From Actinomadura violacea (GTDB lineage: Bacteria; Actinomycetota; Actinomycetes; Streptosporangiales; Streptosporangiaceae), in contig NZ_JAGEPF010000019.1 in the NCBI RefSeq assembly GCF_017573465.1, positions 185,543 to 249,542 on the forward strand: a stretch of 64,000 nucleotides of DNA, written 5' to 3'. The position numbers and the translations under genes were made by a program. The notes beneath the pieces are model-generated. The model made no database searches. It was given only the letters and a program-made list of their open reading frames with translations, and was not told the DNA's origin. This document shows positions 33,912-41,619 of this stretch, piece by piece (within the stretch, counting starts at the first letter, position 1; every line of letters begins with the position of its first letter).

Positions 33912-34961
33912 ATGCGCATCGGGATGGGGCTCAACTACGCGGGCAGCGGCTTCAAGGACACCGTCGAGGAGCTGGCCGACTTCGAGAAGGCCGGCCTCGA
34001 CATCGTCTACGTGCCGGAGGCCTACAGCTTCGACGCGGTCAGCCAGATGGGGTACATCGCGGCCAAGACCGAGCGGCTGGAGATCGGCTCCGGCATCCTG
34101 AACATCTACTCCCGGACCCCCACCGCGATCGCGCAGACCGCCGCCGGCCTGGACTACGTCTCCGACGGCCGGTTCACCCTCGGCATCGGCGCGTCCGGCC
34201 CGCAGGTCATCGAGGGCTTCCACGGCGTCCCCTACACCGCGCCCCTCGGCCGCACCCGCGAGATCATCGACATCTGCCGCAAGGTGTGGCGGCGCGAGCG
34301 CGTCCAGCACGACGGCAAGCACTACACGCTGCCGCTGCCCGCCGAGAAGGGCACCGGCCTCGGCAAGGCGCTCAAGCTGATCAACCACCCGGTGCGCGCC
34401 GCGATCCCGGTCATGGTCGCCGCGATCGGCCCGAAGAACGTCGAGCTCACCGCCGAGATCGCCGACGGCTGGGAGCCGATCTTCTACATGCCGGAGAAGG
34501 CCGCCGACGTGTGGGGCGCCTCGCTCGCCGCCGGCAAGGCCAAGCGCGACCCGTCCCTCGGCGAGCTGGACGTCGTCGGCCAGGCGGCGCTCGCCATCGG
34601 CGACGACGTGCAGGGCTTCCTGGAGTTCGGCCGCCCGATGGCCGCGCTCTACATCGGCGGCATGGGCGCCAAGGGAAAGAACTTCTACAACGACCTCGCC
34701 CGCCGGTACGGCTTCGAGAAGGAGGCCGAGGAGATCCAGGACCTCTACCTCGACGGCAAGAAGGACGAGGCCGCCGCGAAGGTCCCGCAGGAGCTGCTGG
34801 AGAAGATGTCGCTGATCGGCTCCGAGGGCCACGTCCGCGAGCGCCTCGCGGCGATGAAGGAGTCCGGCATCACCACGCTGAACGTGTCGCCGATCGCCGG
34901 CGACCACAAGGGCCGCATCGCCCTCATCGAGAAGGTCAAGCAGATGGCCGCCGACCTCTAG
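33912..34961 (+). CDS. LLM-class F420-dependent oxidoreductase
   Basis: A 349-aa luciferase-like TIM-barrel enzyme. Motifs are MRIGMGLNYAGSGFKDTVE, DIVYVPEAYSFDAVSQMGY (near residue 35), RLEIGSGILNIYSRTP, FTLGIGASGPQVIEGFHGV (near 95) and IPVMVAAIGPKNVELTAEIADGW (near 160), typical of actinobacterial F420-using members. The C-terminal EGHVRERLAAMKESGITTLNV is the usual ending. The reaction is a hydride transfer between F420H2 and an unknown substrate. GGGAAGGG precedes the ATG. It is followed by a strong terminator hairpin. Confidence 0.88.
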   Translation: MRIGMGLNYAGSGFKDTVEELADFEKAGLDIVYVPEAYSFDAVSQMGYIAAKTERLEIGSGILNIYSRTPTAIAQTAAGLDYVSDGRFTLGIGASGPQVIEGFHGVPYTAPLGRTREIIDICRKVWRRERVQHDGKHYTLPLPAEKGTGLGKALKLINHPVRAAIPVMVAAIGPKNVELTAEIADGWEPIFYMPEKAADVWGASLAAGKAKRDPSLGELDVVGQAALAIGDDVQGFLEFGRPMAALYIGGMGAKGKNFYNDLARRYGFEKEAEEIQDLYLDGKKDEAAAKVPQELLEKMSLIGSEGHVRERLAAMKESGITTLNVSPIAGDHKGRIALIEKVKQMAADL

Positions 34962-34971
34962 CCCCTCGTCG

Positions 34972-35025
34972 ACTTGCGGCGTGTCGGCCTCAAGGAGGCC
35001 GTTTTAAGGCCGACACGCCGCAAGT
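34972..35025. terminator. Strong bidirectional terminator between convergent genes
   Basis: ACTTGCGGCGTGTCGGCCT (34972-34990) and its exact complement (35007-35025) form a perfect 19-bp stem with a 16-base loop holding GTTTTA. It sits 10 bp past the F420-type oxidoreductase stop and 16 bp from the amine oxidase stop on the other strand. Confidence 0.85.
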
Positions 35026-35041
35026 GAACGTCGTTCGGGCG

Positions 35042-36559
35042 TCAGAGGGAGGCGTGGACCTCCTTGGCGACGCGCTCGCCGGAGCGGACGGCGCCGTCCA
35101 TGTAGCCGGTCCAGTAGTCGGACGTCTCGGTGCCCGCCCAGTGGATCGGCCCGCAGGGCGCGCGCAGCGCCTCGCCGAAGCCGGTGAGGACACCGGGCGG
35201 GGCGATCCCGACCGGGCCGCCGCCGCTCCAGATCTCGTTGTCCCAGCGCTGGAACGCCGTCCGCACCGGGCTCTTGGCCTTGTCGCCGTAGAAGGTCGCG
35301 AACGACGCCAGGCCCGCGGCCCGCACCTCGTCCGCCGAGGCCCCGTCCAGTTTCCGGATGTTGGCCTGGTTCATGAAGCCCATCATGATGCCGCGCGAGG
35401 CGTCCGGCGGGCTGTTGTCGAACGTCGCGTCGATCGCGCCGCTGTCGGAGACGGCCTGGCCGGTCAGCCCGTCCGCCCGCCAGAACGGCGTGTCGTAGAC
35501 GGCGACGAACTTGCAGATCGAGCCCATCGGGTAGCGCTGCATCAGCTGCGCGCGGCTCGCGGGCAGCGCCGGCGAGAAGTCGATCTTCCCGGCGATGGCC
35601 GGGGACATCGCGACGACGACCCGCTTGGCCGCCACCGTGAGCCCGTCGGCGACGACGGTGGCGCCGCCGCCGTCGGTCGTGATCGACCGGACCGCGGTGT
35701 TGTAGCGGACGATGTCGCCGAGCTTGGCGGCCAGCCGGACGGGCACCTCCTGCGACCCGCCGACGAACCGGGACTCCTGCCCGCCGCCCTTGGTGTCGAT
35801 GAGCCGGTCGACGGAGCCGGCGTTGCTCTCGTTGCCCGCCGACGCGATGTAGTTCAGCACGTACAGCAGCGACACGTCCTGCGAGCGCACCGACATCGTC
35901 GAGCTGATGAACTCGTCCATCAGGAACCGGGCGCCGCTGCTCAGCGAGTTGGACCGCGACCAGGTGTAGAAGGTCTGCGCGTCCCACTCCTCGGCCTTGG
36001 CGGCCTTCCACGGCTGCCCGACAGGGACGTCCTTGGCCATCGACCCGAGCTTGAGCAGCGCCACTTCGAGGTCGACCACGCCCCAGTCGGGTGGGACCGC
36101 TCCCAGGACGCCGTCGGTGGCGTACTCGGACCGCTTGCCGTTGCGGTAGTAGACGTTCTTGCCGGAGTTGTAGGTGAGGTAGGTCGCGACGCCCATGTCC
36201 TTGGCGAGCGCGGCGATCCGGTCCTGCGTCGGGCCGATGAACTCGGCGCCGCCCTCGCTGGTGGTGCCGTCGCCGAGCGGCATGCCGTACACCCGGCCGC
36301 CGGGCCGCTCGCGGGCCTCCAGGACGAGCACGGAGCGGCCGGCGGCGACCAGGTCGCGGGCGGCGGCGAGGCCGGACAGCCCGGCGCCGACGATCACCAC
36401 GTCGGCGGTGGCGTTCTGGGCCGCGGGGGCGGCCGGGGCGGTGGCGGGCCGGGCGGCGGTCCTCGCGGCGGCGGCGGGCGCCGCGGCGGCGGAGACCACG
36501 GCTCCGGCGGCGGTGAGCGCGCCCGTTCCGAGCAATCTTCGGCGGCTGACTCGGGTCAA
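35042..36559 (-). CDS. Tat-exported flavin monoamine oxidase
   Basis: A 505-aa FAD-dependent amine oxidase. The start is TTG (36557-36559), chosen because GGAGGG lies 7 bp upstream and it gives the twin-arginine signal TRVSRRRLLGTGA followed by an Ala-rich hydrophobic stretch to about residue 45. The FAD Rossmann motif is DVVIVGAGLSGLAAARDL (near 53) with the second glycine pair in EARERPGGRVYGM. The C-terminal IHWAGTETSDYWTGYMDGAV is the classic FAD-binding end of MAO/putrescine oxidase-type enzymes. It would oxidise an amine outside the membrane, giving aldehyde, ammonia and peroxide. Substrate not readable. Confidence 0.9.
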   Translation of the reverse strand: MTRVSRRRLLGTGALTAAGAVVSAAAAPAAAARTAARPATAPAAPAAQNATADVVIVGAGLSGLAAARDLVAAGRSVLVLEARERPGGRVYGMPLGDGTTSEGGAEFIGPTQDRIAALAKDMGVATYLTYNSGKNVYYRNGKRSEYATDGVLGAVPPDWGVVDLEVALLKLGSMAKDVPVGQPWKAAKAEEWDAQTFYTWSRSNSLSSGARFLMDEFISSTMSVRSQDVSLLYVLNYIASAGNESNAGSVDRLIDTKGGGQESRFVGGSQEVPVRLAAKLGDIVRYNTAVRSITTDGGGATVVADGLTVAAKRVVVAMSPAIAGKIDFSPALPASRAQLMQRYPMGSICKFVAVYDTPFWRADGLTGQAVSDSGAIDATFDNSPPDASRGIMMGFMNQANIRKLDGASADEVRAAGLASFATFYGDKAKSPVRTAFQRWDNEIWSGGGPVGIAPPGVLTGFGEALRAPCGPIHWAGTETSDYWTGYMDGAVRSGERVAKEVHASL

Positions 36560-36717
36560 GGGGAATCCCTCCAGGGACGTCCGGTGCGGGGGGACGGGGC
36601 GGGATGAAACGATCACTCGCGGAGGCACGCTAGGCCACCCGCGGCCGGGAAGTCGAGGGTTTCTCATGTTCTGTGACCGCGTCGAGACGCCCCCCGGCGC
36701 GCCGCCGGAGGGTGCTC

Positions 36718-36723
36718 TAGAGT
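36718..36723 (+). promoter_or_regulatory. Candidate -10 element (TAGAGT) of the pepP-efp-nusB operon, leaderless
   Basis: TAGAGT ends 7 bases before ATG 36731. The gap back to the amine oxidase start on the other strand (about 170 bp) contains no gene. Confidence 0.55.
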
Positions 36724-36730
36724 CCTGACC

Positions 36731-37822
36731 ATGGGGGAGACGCAGATGCAGGAGACGCACGGCGCGCGCCGCCGCCGGCTGGCCGGGCTCGTCGCCGGGA
36801 GCGGCGCGGACGCGATCCTGGTGACCAGGCTCGTCAACGTCCGCTACCTCACCGGCCTCGACAGCTCCAACGCCGCGCTGCTCGTCCCCGCCGACGGCCC
36901 CGCCGTGCTCGCCACTGACGGCCGGTACGCGGGCATGGCCGCCGAGGTCTGCCCCGACCTGGAGACCCTGGTCGAGCGCCGCACCGCCGAGGCCCTCACC
37001 ACCCGCGCGGCCGCCGCCGGCCACCGCGCCCTCGGCTTCGAGCCGCACGGCCTCACCGTCGAACGGCACGCCGCGCTCGGCGAGGCCGCCGACATCCCGC
37101 TGCGCCCGCTCGGCCACCCCGTCGAGGAGCTGCGCCGGGTGAAGGACGAGGCGGAGATCGGCCTGCTGCGGGAGGCGTGCTCGATCACCGACCGCGCGTT
37201 CGAGGCCGTGCTGCCGCGGATCCGCGCCGGCGTCACCGAGCGGGCCGTCGCGATCGCCCTCGAACGGGCCATGGTCGACCTCGGCGCCGAGGGCGTCGCG
37301 TTCGAGTCGATCGTCGCGTCCGGGCCGAACGGCGCCGTCCCGCACCACCATCCCGGCGGCCGCGAGCTGCAGCGCGGCGACCTGGTCACGCTCGACTTCG
37401 GCGCCCGCTACGGCGGCTACCACGCCGACATGACCCGCACCGTCGCCGTCGGCGAGCCCGCCGGCTGGCAGCGCGACCTCTACGGCCTGGTGCTGCGCGC
37501 CCAGCTCGCCGCGATCGCCGCCGCCCGCCCCGGCGCCGAGACCAAGGACGTCGACGCCGCCGCCCGCGACCTCATCGACGGCGCGGGCCACCGCGAGGAG
37601 TTCACGCACGGCCTCGGGCACGGCGTCGGCCTGGAGATCCACGAGGCACCGCTCATGGGGTACGACAAGACCGGTAAGCTGATGGATCGAGTTCCGATCA
37701 CCGCGGAGCCGGGGGTGTACCTGGCGGGCCGGGGCGGGGTCCGCATCGAGGACACCCTGGTCGTTCGTCCGGGCGGCCCGGAGCTCCTCACCACAACGAC
37801 GAAGGACCTGCTCGTCCTCTGA
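36731..37822 (+). CDS. pepP: Xaa-Pro aminopeptidase (M24B)
   Basis: A 363-aa metallopeptidase. After a creatinase-like N-terminal domain (LVTRLVNVRYLTGLDSSNAALLV) the pita-bread domain carries the five metal ligands: Asp in LVTLDFGARYGG, Asp in YHADMTRTV, His in HGLGHGVGLEIHEAP, Glu in ITAEPGVYL and Glu in GVRIEDTLVV. It removes an N-terminal residue preceding proline. Starts with ATG behind a -10-like TAGAGT, and is followed 42 bp later by efp, the usual actinobacterial order. Confidence 0.93.
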   Translation: MGETQMQETHGARRRRLAGLVAGSGADAILVTRLVNVRYLTGLDSSNAALLVPADGPAVLATDGRYAGMAAEVCPDLETLVERRTAEALTTRAAAAGHRALGFEPHGLTVERHAALGEAADIPLRPLGHPVEELRRVKDEAEIGLLREACSITDRAFEAVLPRIRAGVTERAVAIALERAMVDLGAEGVAFESIVASGPNGAVPHHHPGGRELQRGDLVTLDFGARYGGYHADMTRTVAVGEPAGWQRDLYGLVLRAQLAAIAAARPGAETKDVDAAARDLIDGAGHREEFTHGLGHGVGLEIHEAPLMGYDKTGKLMDRVPITAEPGVYLAGRGGVRIEDTLVVRPGGPELLTTTTKDLLVL

Positions 37823-37864
37823 CCTGCGGTCGGCGAGCGGGCCCGCTACCGGGAGAACAACGCA

Positions 37865-38422
37865 GTGGCGACGACGAACGACCTCAAGAACGGCATGACG
37901 CTGAACCTCGACGGCCAGCTGTGGACCGTCACCGAGTTCCAGCACGTCAAGCCCGGCAAGGGCGGCGCGTTCGTCCGCACCAAGCTGAAGAACGTGCTGT
38001 CGGGCAAGGTCGTCGACAAGACCTTCAACGCCGGCACCAAGGTCGACGTGGCGAGCGTGGACAAGCGCGAGATGCAGTACCTCTACCGCGAGGGCGAGGA
38101 CTTCGTCTTCATGGACACCGAGACCTACGACCAGCCGCACATTCCCGCGGCCACCGTCGGCGACGCCGCGAACTACCTGCTGCCCGAGCAGAACGCCGTG
38201 ATCGCGTTCAACAACGAGAACCCGCTCTACGTCGAGCTGCCCGCCGCCGTCGTGCTGGAGATCACCGAGACCGAGCCGGGCCTGCAGGGCGACCGCTCCA
38301 CCGGCGGCAGCAAGCCCGCCACGCTGGAGACCGGCGCGCAGATCCAGGTGCCGCTGTTCATCACCACCGGCGAGAAGGTCAAGGTCGACACCCGCTCCGG
38401 CGAGTACCTCGGCCGCGGCTGA
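37865..38422 (+). CDS. efp: Elongation factor P
   Basis: A 185-aa three-domain translation factor that relieves ribosome stalling at proline stretches. Domain I reads TTNDLKNGMTLNLDGQLW and QHVKPGKGGAFVRTKLKN, with the tip lysine (in PGKGG, near residue 32) that contacts the peptidyl-transferase centre. The C-terminal signature is ETGAQIQVPLFITTGEKVKVDTRSGEYLGR. GTG start with GGGAG 10 bp upstream. Two bases separate it from nusB. Confidence 0.97.
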   Translation: MATTNDLKNGMTLNLDGQLWTVTEFQHVKPGKGGAFVRTKLKNVLSGKVVDKTFNAGTKVDVASVDKREMQYLYREGEDFVFMDTETYDQPHIPAATVGDAANYLLPEQNAVIAFNNENPLYVELPAAVVLEITETEPGLQGDRSTGGSKPATLETGAQIQVPLFITTGEKVKVDTRSGEYLGRG

Positions 38423-38423
38423 G

Positions 38424-38840
38424 ATGGCCGCACGGACGAAGGCCAGGAAGCTCGCCCTCGACATCCTCTTCGCGGCGGAGCTGCGCGAGGAGCAGCCGAC
38501 GGCGGTGCTGGCGGCGCGCGGCCGCCCCAACCAGGACGAGCTGTCGGAGTACCCGCACGCGGTGCGGCTGATCGAGGGCGTCCAGGAGCACCGGGAGCGG
38601 ATCGACGAGCTGATCGCCACCTACGCGACCGGCTGGACGCTGGAGCGGATGCCGGTCGTCGACCGCAACATCCTGCGGATGGGCGCCTACGAGCTGCTGT
38701 GGGTGGAGGACGTCCCGGACGGCGTGGCGGTCAGCGAGGCGGTCGCGCTCGCGACCGAGCTGTCCACCGACGAGTCGCCCCGGTTCGTCAACGGGCTGCT
38801 GGCGCGGCTGCAGCAGCTCAAACCGTCCCTGTCGCTGTAG
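38424..38840 (+). CDS. nusB: Transcription antitermination factor NusB
   Basis: A 138-aa all-helical protein. ARTKARKLALDILFAAELR is the typical N-terminus and RMPVVDRNILRMGAYELLW the conserved central helix; SPRFVNGLLARL ends it. With NusE it binds boxA RNA during rRNA transcription. Its ATG lies two bases past the efp stop, so the two are translated together. No bldD homologue follows, unlike the Streptomyces order as I recall it. Confidence 0.95.
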   Translation: MAARTKARKLALDILFAAELREEQPTAVLAARGRPNQDELSEYPHAVRLIEGVQEHRERIDELIATYATGWTLERMPVVDRNILRMGAYELLWVEDVPDGVAVSEAVALATELSTDESPRFVNGLLARLQQLKPSLSL

Positions 38841-38859
38841 CCGGAAGGGCGGAGACGGC

Positions 38860-38865
38860 TAGGGT
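38860..38865 (+). promoter_or_regulatory. Candidate -10 element (TAGGGT), methyltransferase gene, leaderless
   Basis: TAGGGT ends 8 bases before ATG 38874. Confidence 0.5.
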
Positions 38866-38873
38866 GGGCGGGG

Positions 38874-39659
38874 ATGAACGACGTTAGCGGAGCGGCCGTG
38901 GCCGGCCGGCAGCAGAAGCGGGTGCGCGGCAGCAGCCGCGTGCGCAGCGCGGTCCTGTGGGAGGCGCTGCGCACGGTCCTGGACCGCATCGCCCCCGAGG
39001 CCGGCCGGAGCGACGTCGTGGACGTGGGCGGCGGCACCGGCGGGTTCGCGGTGCCGCTCGCCGAGCTCGGCCACCGGGTCACGGTCGTGGACGCCAACCC
39101 CGACGCGCTGGCCGCGCTGGAGCGCCGCGCCGCCGAGTCGGGGGTGCGGGTCCGGGCCGTGCAGGGCGACGCGGTCGACCTGCCCGACCTGCTGGGCGCG
39201 GACGCCGCCGACCTGGTGCTGTGCCACAGCGTGCTGGAGTACGTCGACGACCCGGCCGCGGCGATGGCCGCGCTGACCGCCGCCGTCCGCCCGGGCGGGT
39301 CGGTGAGCGTGCTGGTGGCCGGGCAGGTCGCCGCCGCGCTGCACCGCGCCGTGTCCGGCCATTTCGACGACGCGCGGCGGGTGCTGACGGACGCGTCCGG
39401 GCGGTGGGGCGAGGGCGACCGGATGCCCCGCCGGTTCACCCGGGAGTCGCTGTCGGCGCTCGTGGCCGGCGCGGGCCTGCGGGTCGCCGAGCTGCACGGG
39501 GTGCGGATCTTCGCGGACCTGGTGCCGAGCGGTCTGCTGGACGGCGACGCCGGCTCCGCGGAGGCGCTGATCGAGCTGGAGTCCGTCGCGGCGGTGCACC
39601 CGGTGCTGCGGGACCTGGCGACGCAGCTGCATCTGGTGGCCGACAAGCCGGCCGAATAA
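38874..39659 (+). CDS. Class I SAM-dependent methyltransferase
   Basis: A 261-aa protein. Motif I is VVDVGGGTGGFAVPLAELG (near residue 45), the SAM-ribose acidic residue follows in VTVVDANPDAL, and ADLVLCHSVLEYVDDP is motif IV. The N-terminus is rich in basic residues (AGRQQKRVRGSSRVRS). The acceptor is unknown. It precedes dinB with a 103-bp gap holding a short direct repeat (two near-copies of CGAGCCGCTGGGCGAGG around 39715-39755). Confidence 0.88.
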   Translation: MNDVSGAAVAGRQQKRVRGSSRVRSAVLWEALRTVLDRIAPEAGRSDVVDVGGGTGGFAVPLAELGHRVTVVDANPDALAALERRAAESGVRVRAVQGDAVDLPDLLGADAADLVLCHSVLEYVDDPAAAMAALTAAVRPGGSVSVLVAGQVAAALHRAVSGHFDDARRVLTDASGRWGEGDRMPRRFTRESLSALVAGAGLRVAELHGVRIFADLVPSGLLDGDAGSAEALIELESVAAVHPVLRDLATQLHLVADKPAE

Positions 39660-39762
39660 GGCGCCCAGTGAGCGGAGCGAACCAGCGAACACAGCAGCGG
39701 AGCTCACGCATGGCCGAGCCGCTGGGCGAGGCAGCCTCCGAGCCGCTAGGCGAGGGGGCCGC

Positions 39763-41028
39763 GTGAGCCGCAAGCAGCAGCTGCACCGGCCCGGGCCGCA
39801 GCCGGGCCCGCCCGCCGACGACACCGGCTGTGCGATCCTGCACGTCGACATGGACGCGTTCTTCGTCAGCGTCGAGCTGCTGGAGCGGCCGGAGCTGCGC
39901 GGCCGCCCGGTGGTGGTGGGCGGCGCGGGGCCGCGCGGGGTGGTGTCCGCCGCGTCCTACGAGGCCCGGAGGTTCGGCGTGCACTCGGCGATGCCGATGT
40001 CGCGGGCGCGGCGGCTGTGCCCGCAGGCGGTGGTGCTGCCGGTCAGCCACGGCAAGTACGGCCGGGTGTCGGCGGCGGTCTTCGAGATCTTCCGGTCGAT
40101 CACCCCGCTGGTGGAGGGCCTGTCGCTGGACGAGGCGTTCCTGGACGTGGCGGGCGCGGGCCGGCGGCTCGGCCGCCCCGCCGAGATCGCCCGGATGATC
40201 CGCGAGCAGGTCCGCGCGCAGCAGGGCATCACCTGCTCGGTCGGCGTCGCGAGCACCAAGTTCGTCGCCAAGCTCGCCTCCACCCGCTGCAAGCCGGACG
40301 GCCTGCTCGTCGTCCCCGCCGACGGCGTCGAGGACTTCCTGCACCCGCTGCCCGTCGCGTCCCTGTGGGGCGTGGGGGAGCGGACGGAGCAGGCGCTGAC
40401 CCGGCTCGGCCTGCGCACGGTCGGGCAGCTCGCGCGGATCCCCGTGACGACGCTCCAGCGCGAGCTGGGCAACGCGATGGGCGCGCATCTGCACGAGCTG
40501 TCGTGGGGCCGCGACCCGCGCGAGGTCGTCCCGCACACCCCGGACAAGAGCATCGGCGCGGAGGAGACGTTCGACACCGACGTCGACGACCCGGAGGTGA
40601 TCCGCCGGGAGCTGCTGCGGCTGGCGGAGAAGGTCGGCGCGCGGCTGCGCGGGTCCGGGAACGCGGGACGCACGGTGAGCGTCAAACTCCGGATGGCGAA
40701 CTTCAAGACGATCACGCGGGCGCGTACCCTGCGCGAGCCCACCGACCTTGCTCGTGTGATCTATGTCACAGCGTGCGAGCTCTATGAGGGGGCCGGGCTG
40801 GAACGGGTACGACTCCGTCTGGTCGGGGTGCGGGTGGAGAACCTGTGCCCCGCCGGCGAGGCCCCCCGTCAGCTCGCCTTCGACGAGCCGGAACGCGGCT
40901 GGCGCGAGGCCGAGCGCGCGATGGACCAGGTGGCGAACCGGTTCGGCCGCGGTGCCGTCCGCCCCGCCGCCCTGGTCGAGCGCGCGCACGATGGTGACGC
41001 ACGCGACGGCAGGGACGGGAGACGATGA
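39763..41028 (+). CDS. dinB: DNA polymerase IV (Y-family, DinB)
   Basis: A 421-aa translesion polymerase. Catalytic acids are in ILHVDMDAFFVSVELL (near residue 26) and GLSLDEAFLDVAG (near 120). GITCSVGVASTKFVAKLAS completes the palm, followed by helix-hairpin-helix (SLWGVGERTEQAL) and the little-finger domain from about 240. The C-terminal 40 residues are basic and disordered. GTG start with GCGAGGGGG upstream. No SOS box was seen upstream. No recognisable terminal beta-clamp-binding QxxLxLF peptide is present at the very end; APRQLAFDEPE near residue 370 is the likely clamp motif. Confidence 0.93.
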   Translation: MSRKQQLHRPGPQPGPPADDTGCAILHVDMDAFFVSVELLERPELRGRPVVVGGAGPRGVVSAASYEARRFGVHSAMPMSRARRLCPQAVVLPVSHGKYGRVSAAVFEIFRSITPLVEGLSLDEAFLDVAGAGRRLGRPAEIARMIREQVRAQQGITCSVGVASTKFVAKLASTRCKPDGLLVVPADGVEDFLHPLPVASLWGVGERTEQALTRLGLRTVGQLARIPVTTLQRELGNAMGAHLHELSWGRDPREVVPHTPDKSIGAEETFDTDVDDPEVIRRELLRLAEKVGARLRGSGNAGRTVSVKLRMANFKTITRARTLREPTDLARVIYVTACELYEGAGLERVRLRLVGVRVENLCPAGEAPRQLAFDEPERGWREAERAMDQVANRFGRGAVRPAALVERAHDGDARDGRDGRR

Positions 41029-41175
41029 GAGAAGGCGGTGAGCTGACCGGTATGGGGCCCTGGACCCGCCGTTCGCTTTCGTACGCCGGTGAGTGCTCGT
41101 ATTCTGGGCATATCACCGTTGACGTTCCCGTCCCGCATCGGATACCCCGCCGCGGGGCTGTCGTTGGGAGGCGCC

Positions 41176-41565
41176 GTGCCGCTGTCTGAGCACGAACAGC
41201 GCATGCTCGAGCAGATCGAGCAGGCGCTGTACGCCGAGGATCCGAAGTTCGCGCACGCCGTCCGGTCGACCAACCCCCAGGTGCACTACAAGCGCCGCAT
41301 CATCAAGGCCGCGCTCGGGTTCGTCGTCGGTGTCTGCGCGCTGATGGCCGGGCTCGTCATCAACGCCGGGACCGCGACCATCGCGGTCAGCGTGGCCGGC
41401 TTCCTGCTCATGGTCGTCTGCTGCGTGTGGGCGCTCACGAGCTGGAAGCGGATGACCGGCATCGGGAACGAGCCCGTGCGGCGGGGCCGCCAGGCCCGTC
41501 CCGCCAAGGCCGGCTTCATGGAACGCATGGAGGAGCGCTGGCGCCGCCGCACCGAAGGCGAGTGA
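41176..41565 (+). CDS. DUF3040 membrane protein
   Basis: A 129-aa protein. It begins VPLSEHEQRMLEQIEQALYAEDPKFA, the hallmark of DUF3040, then a basic stretch and two transmembrane helices (LGFVVGVCALMAGLVI and TIAVSVAGFLLMVVCCVWAL), ending in a basic tail (ERMEERWRRRTEGE). Function unknown; the gene is a common companion of the dcw region in actinobacteria. GGGAGG 5 bp before GTG 41176 fixes the start; an in-frame ATG at 41089 lacks a binding site. Confidence 0.85.
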   Translation: MPLSEHEQRMLEQIEQALYAEDPKFAHAVRSTNPQVHYKRRIIKAALGFVVGVCALMAGLVINAGTATIAVSVAGFLLMVVCCVWALTSWKRMTGIGNEPVRRGRQARPAKAGFMERMEERWRRRTEGE

Positions 41566-41583
41566 CCCGGCCGGATCTCCTGA

Positions 41584-41599
41584 CCGCTCCGCCGAGCGG
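41584..41599. terminator. Hairpin between convergent DUF3040 and transglutaminase genes
   Basis: CCGCTC-CGCC-GAGCGG, a 6-bp stem with a 4-base loop, in the 54-bp space between the two stop codons. Weak but well placed. Confidence 0.4.
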
Positions 41600-41619
41600 C
41601 GCCGCGGGCCTTGCGGGCC

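Noticed and set aside
39660..39762. Small gene between the methyltransferase and dinB
   Set aside because: The gap holds a short direct repeat but no start with a binding site and no protein-like frame.
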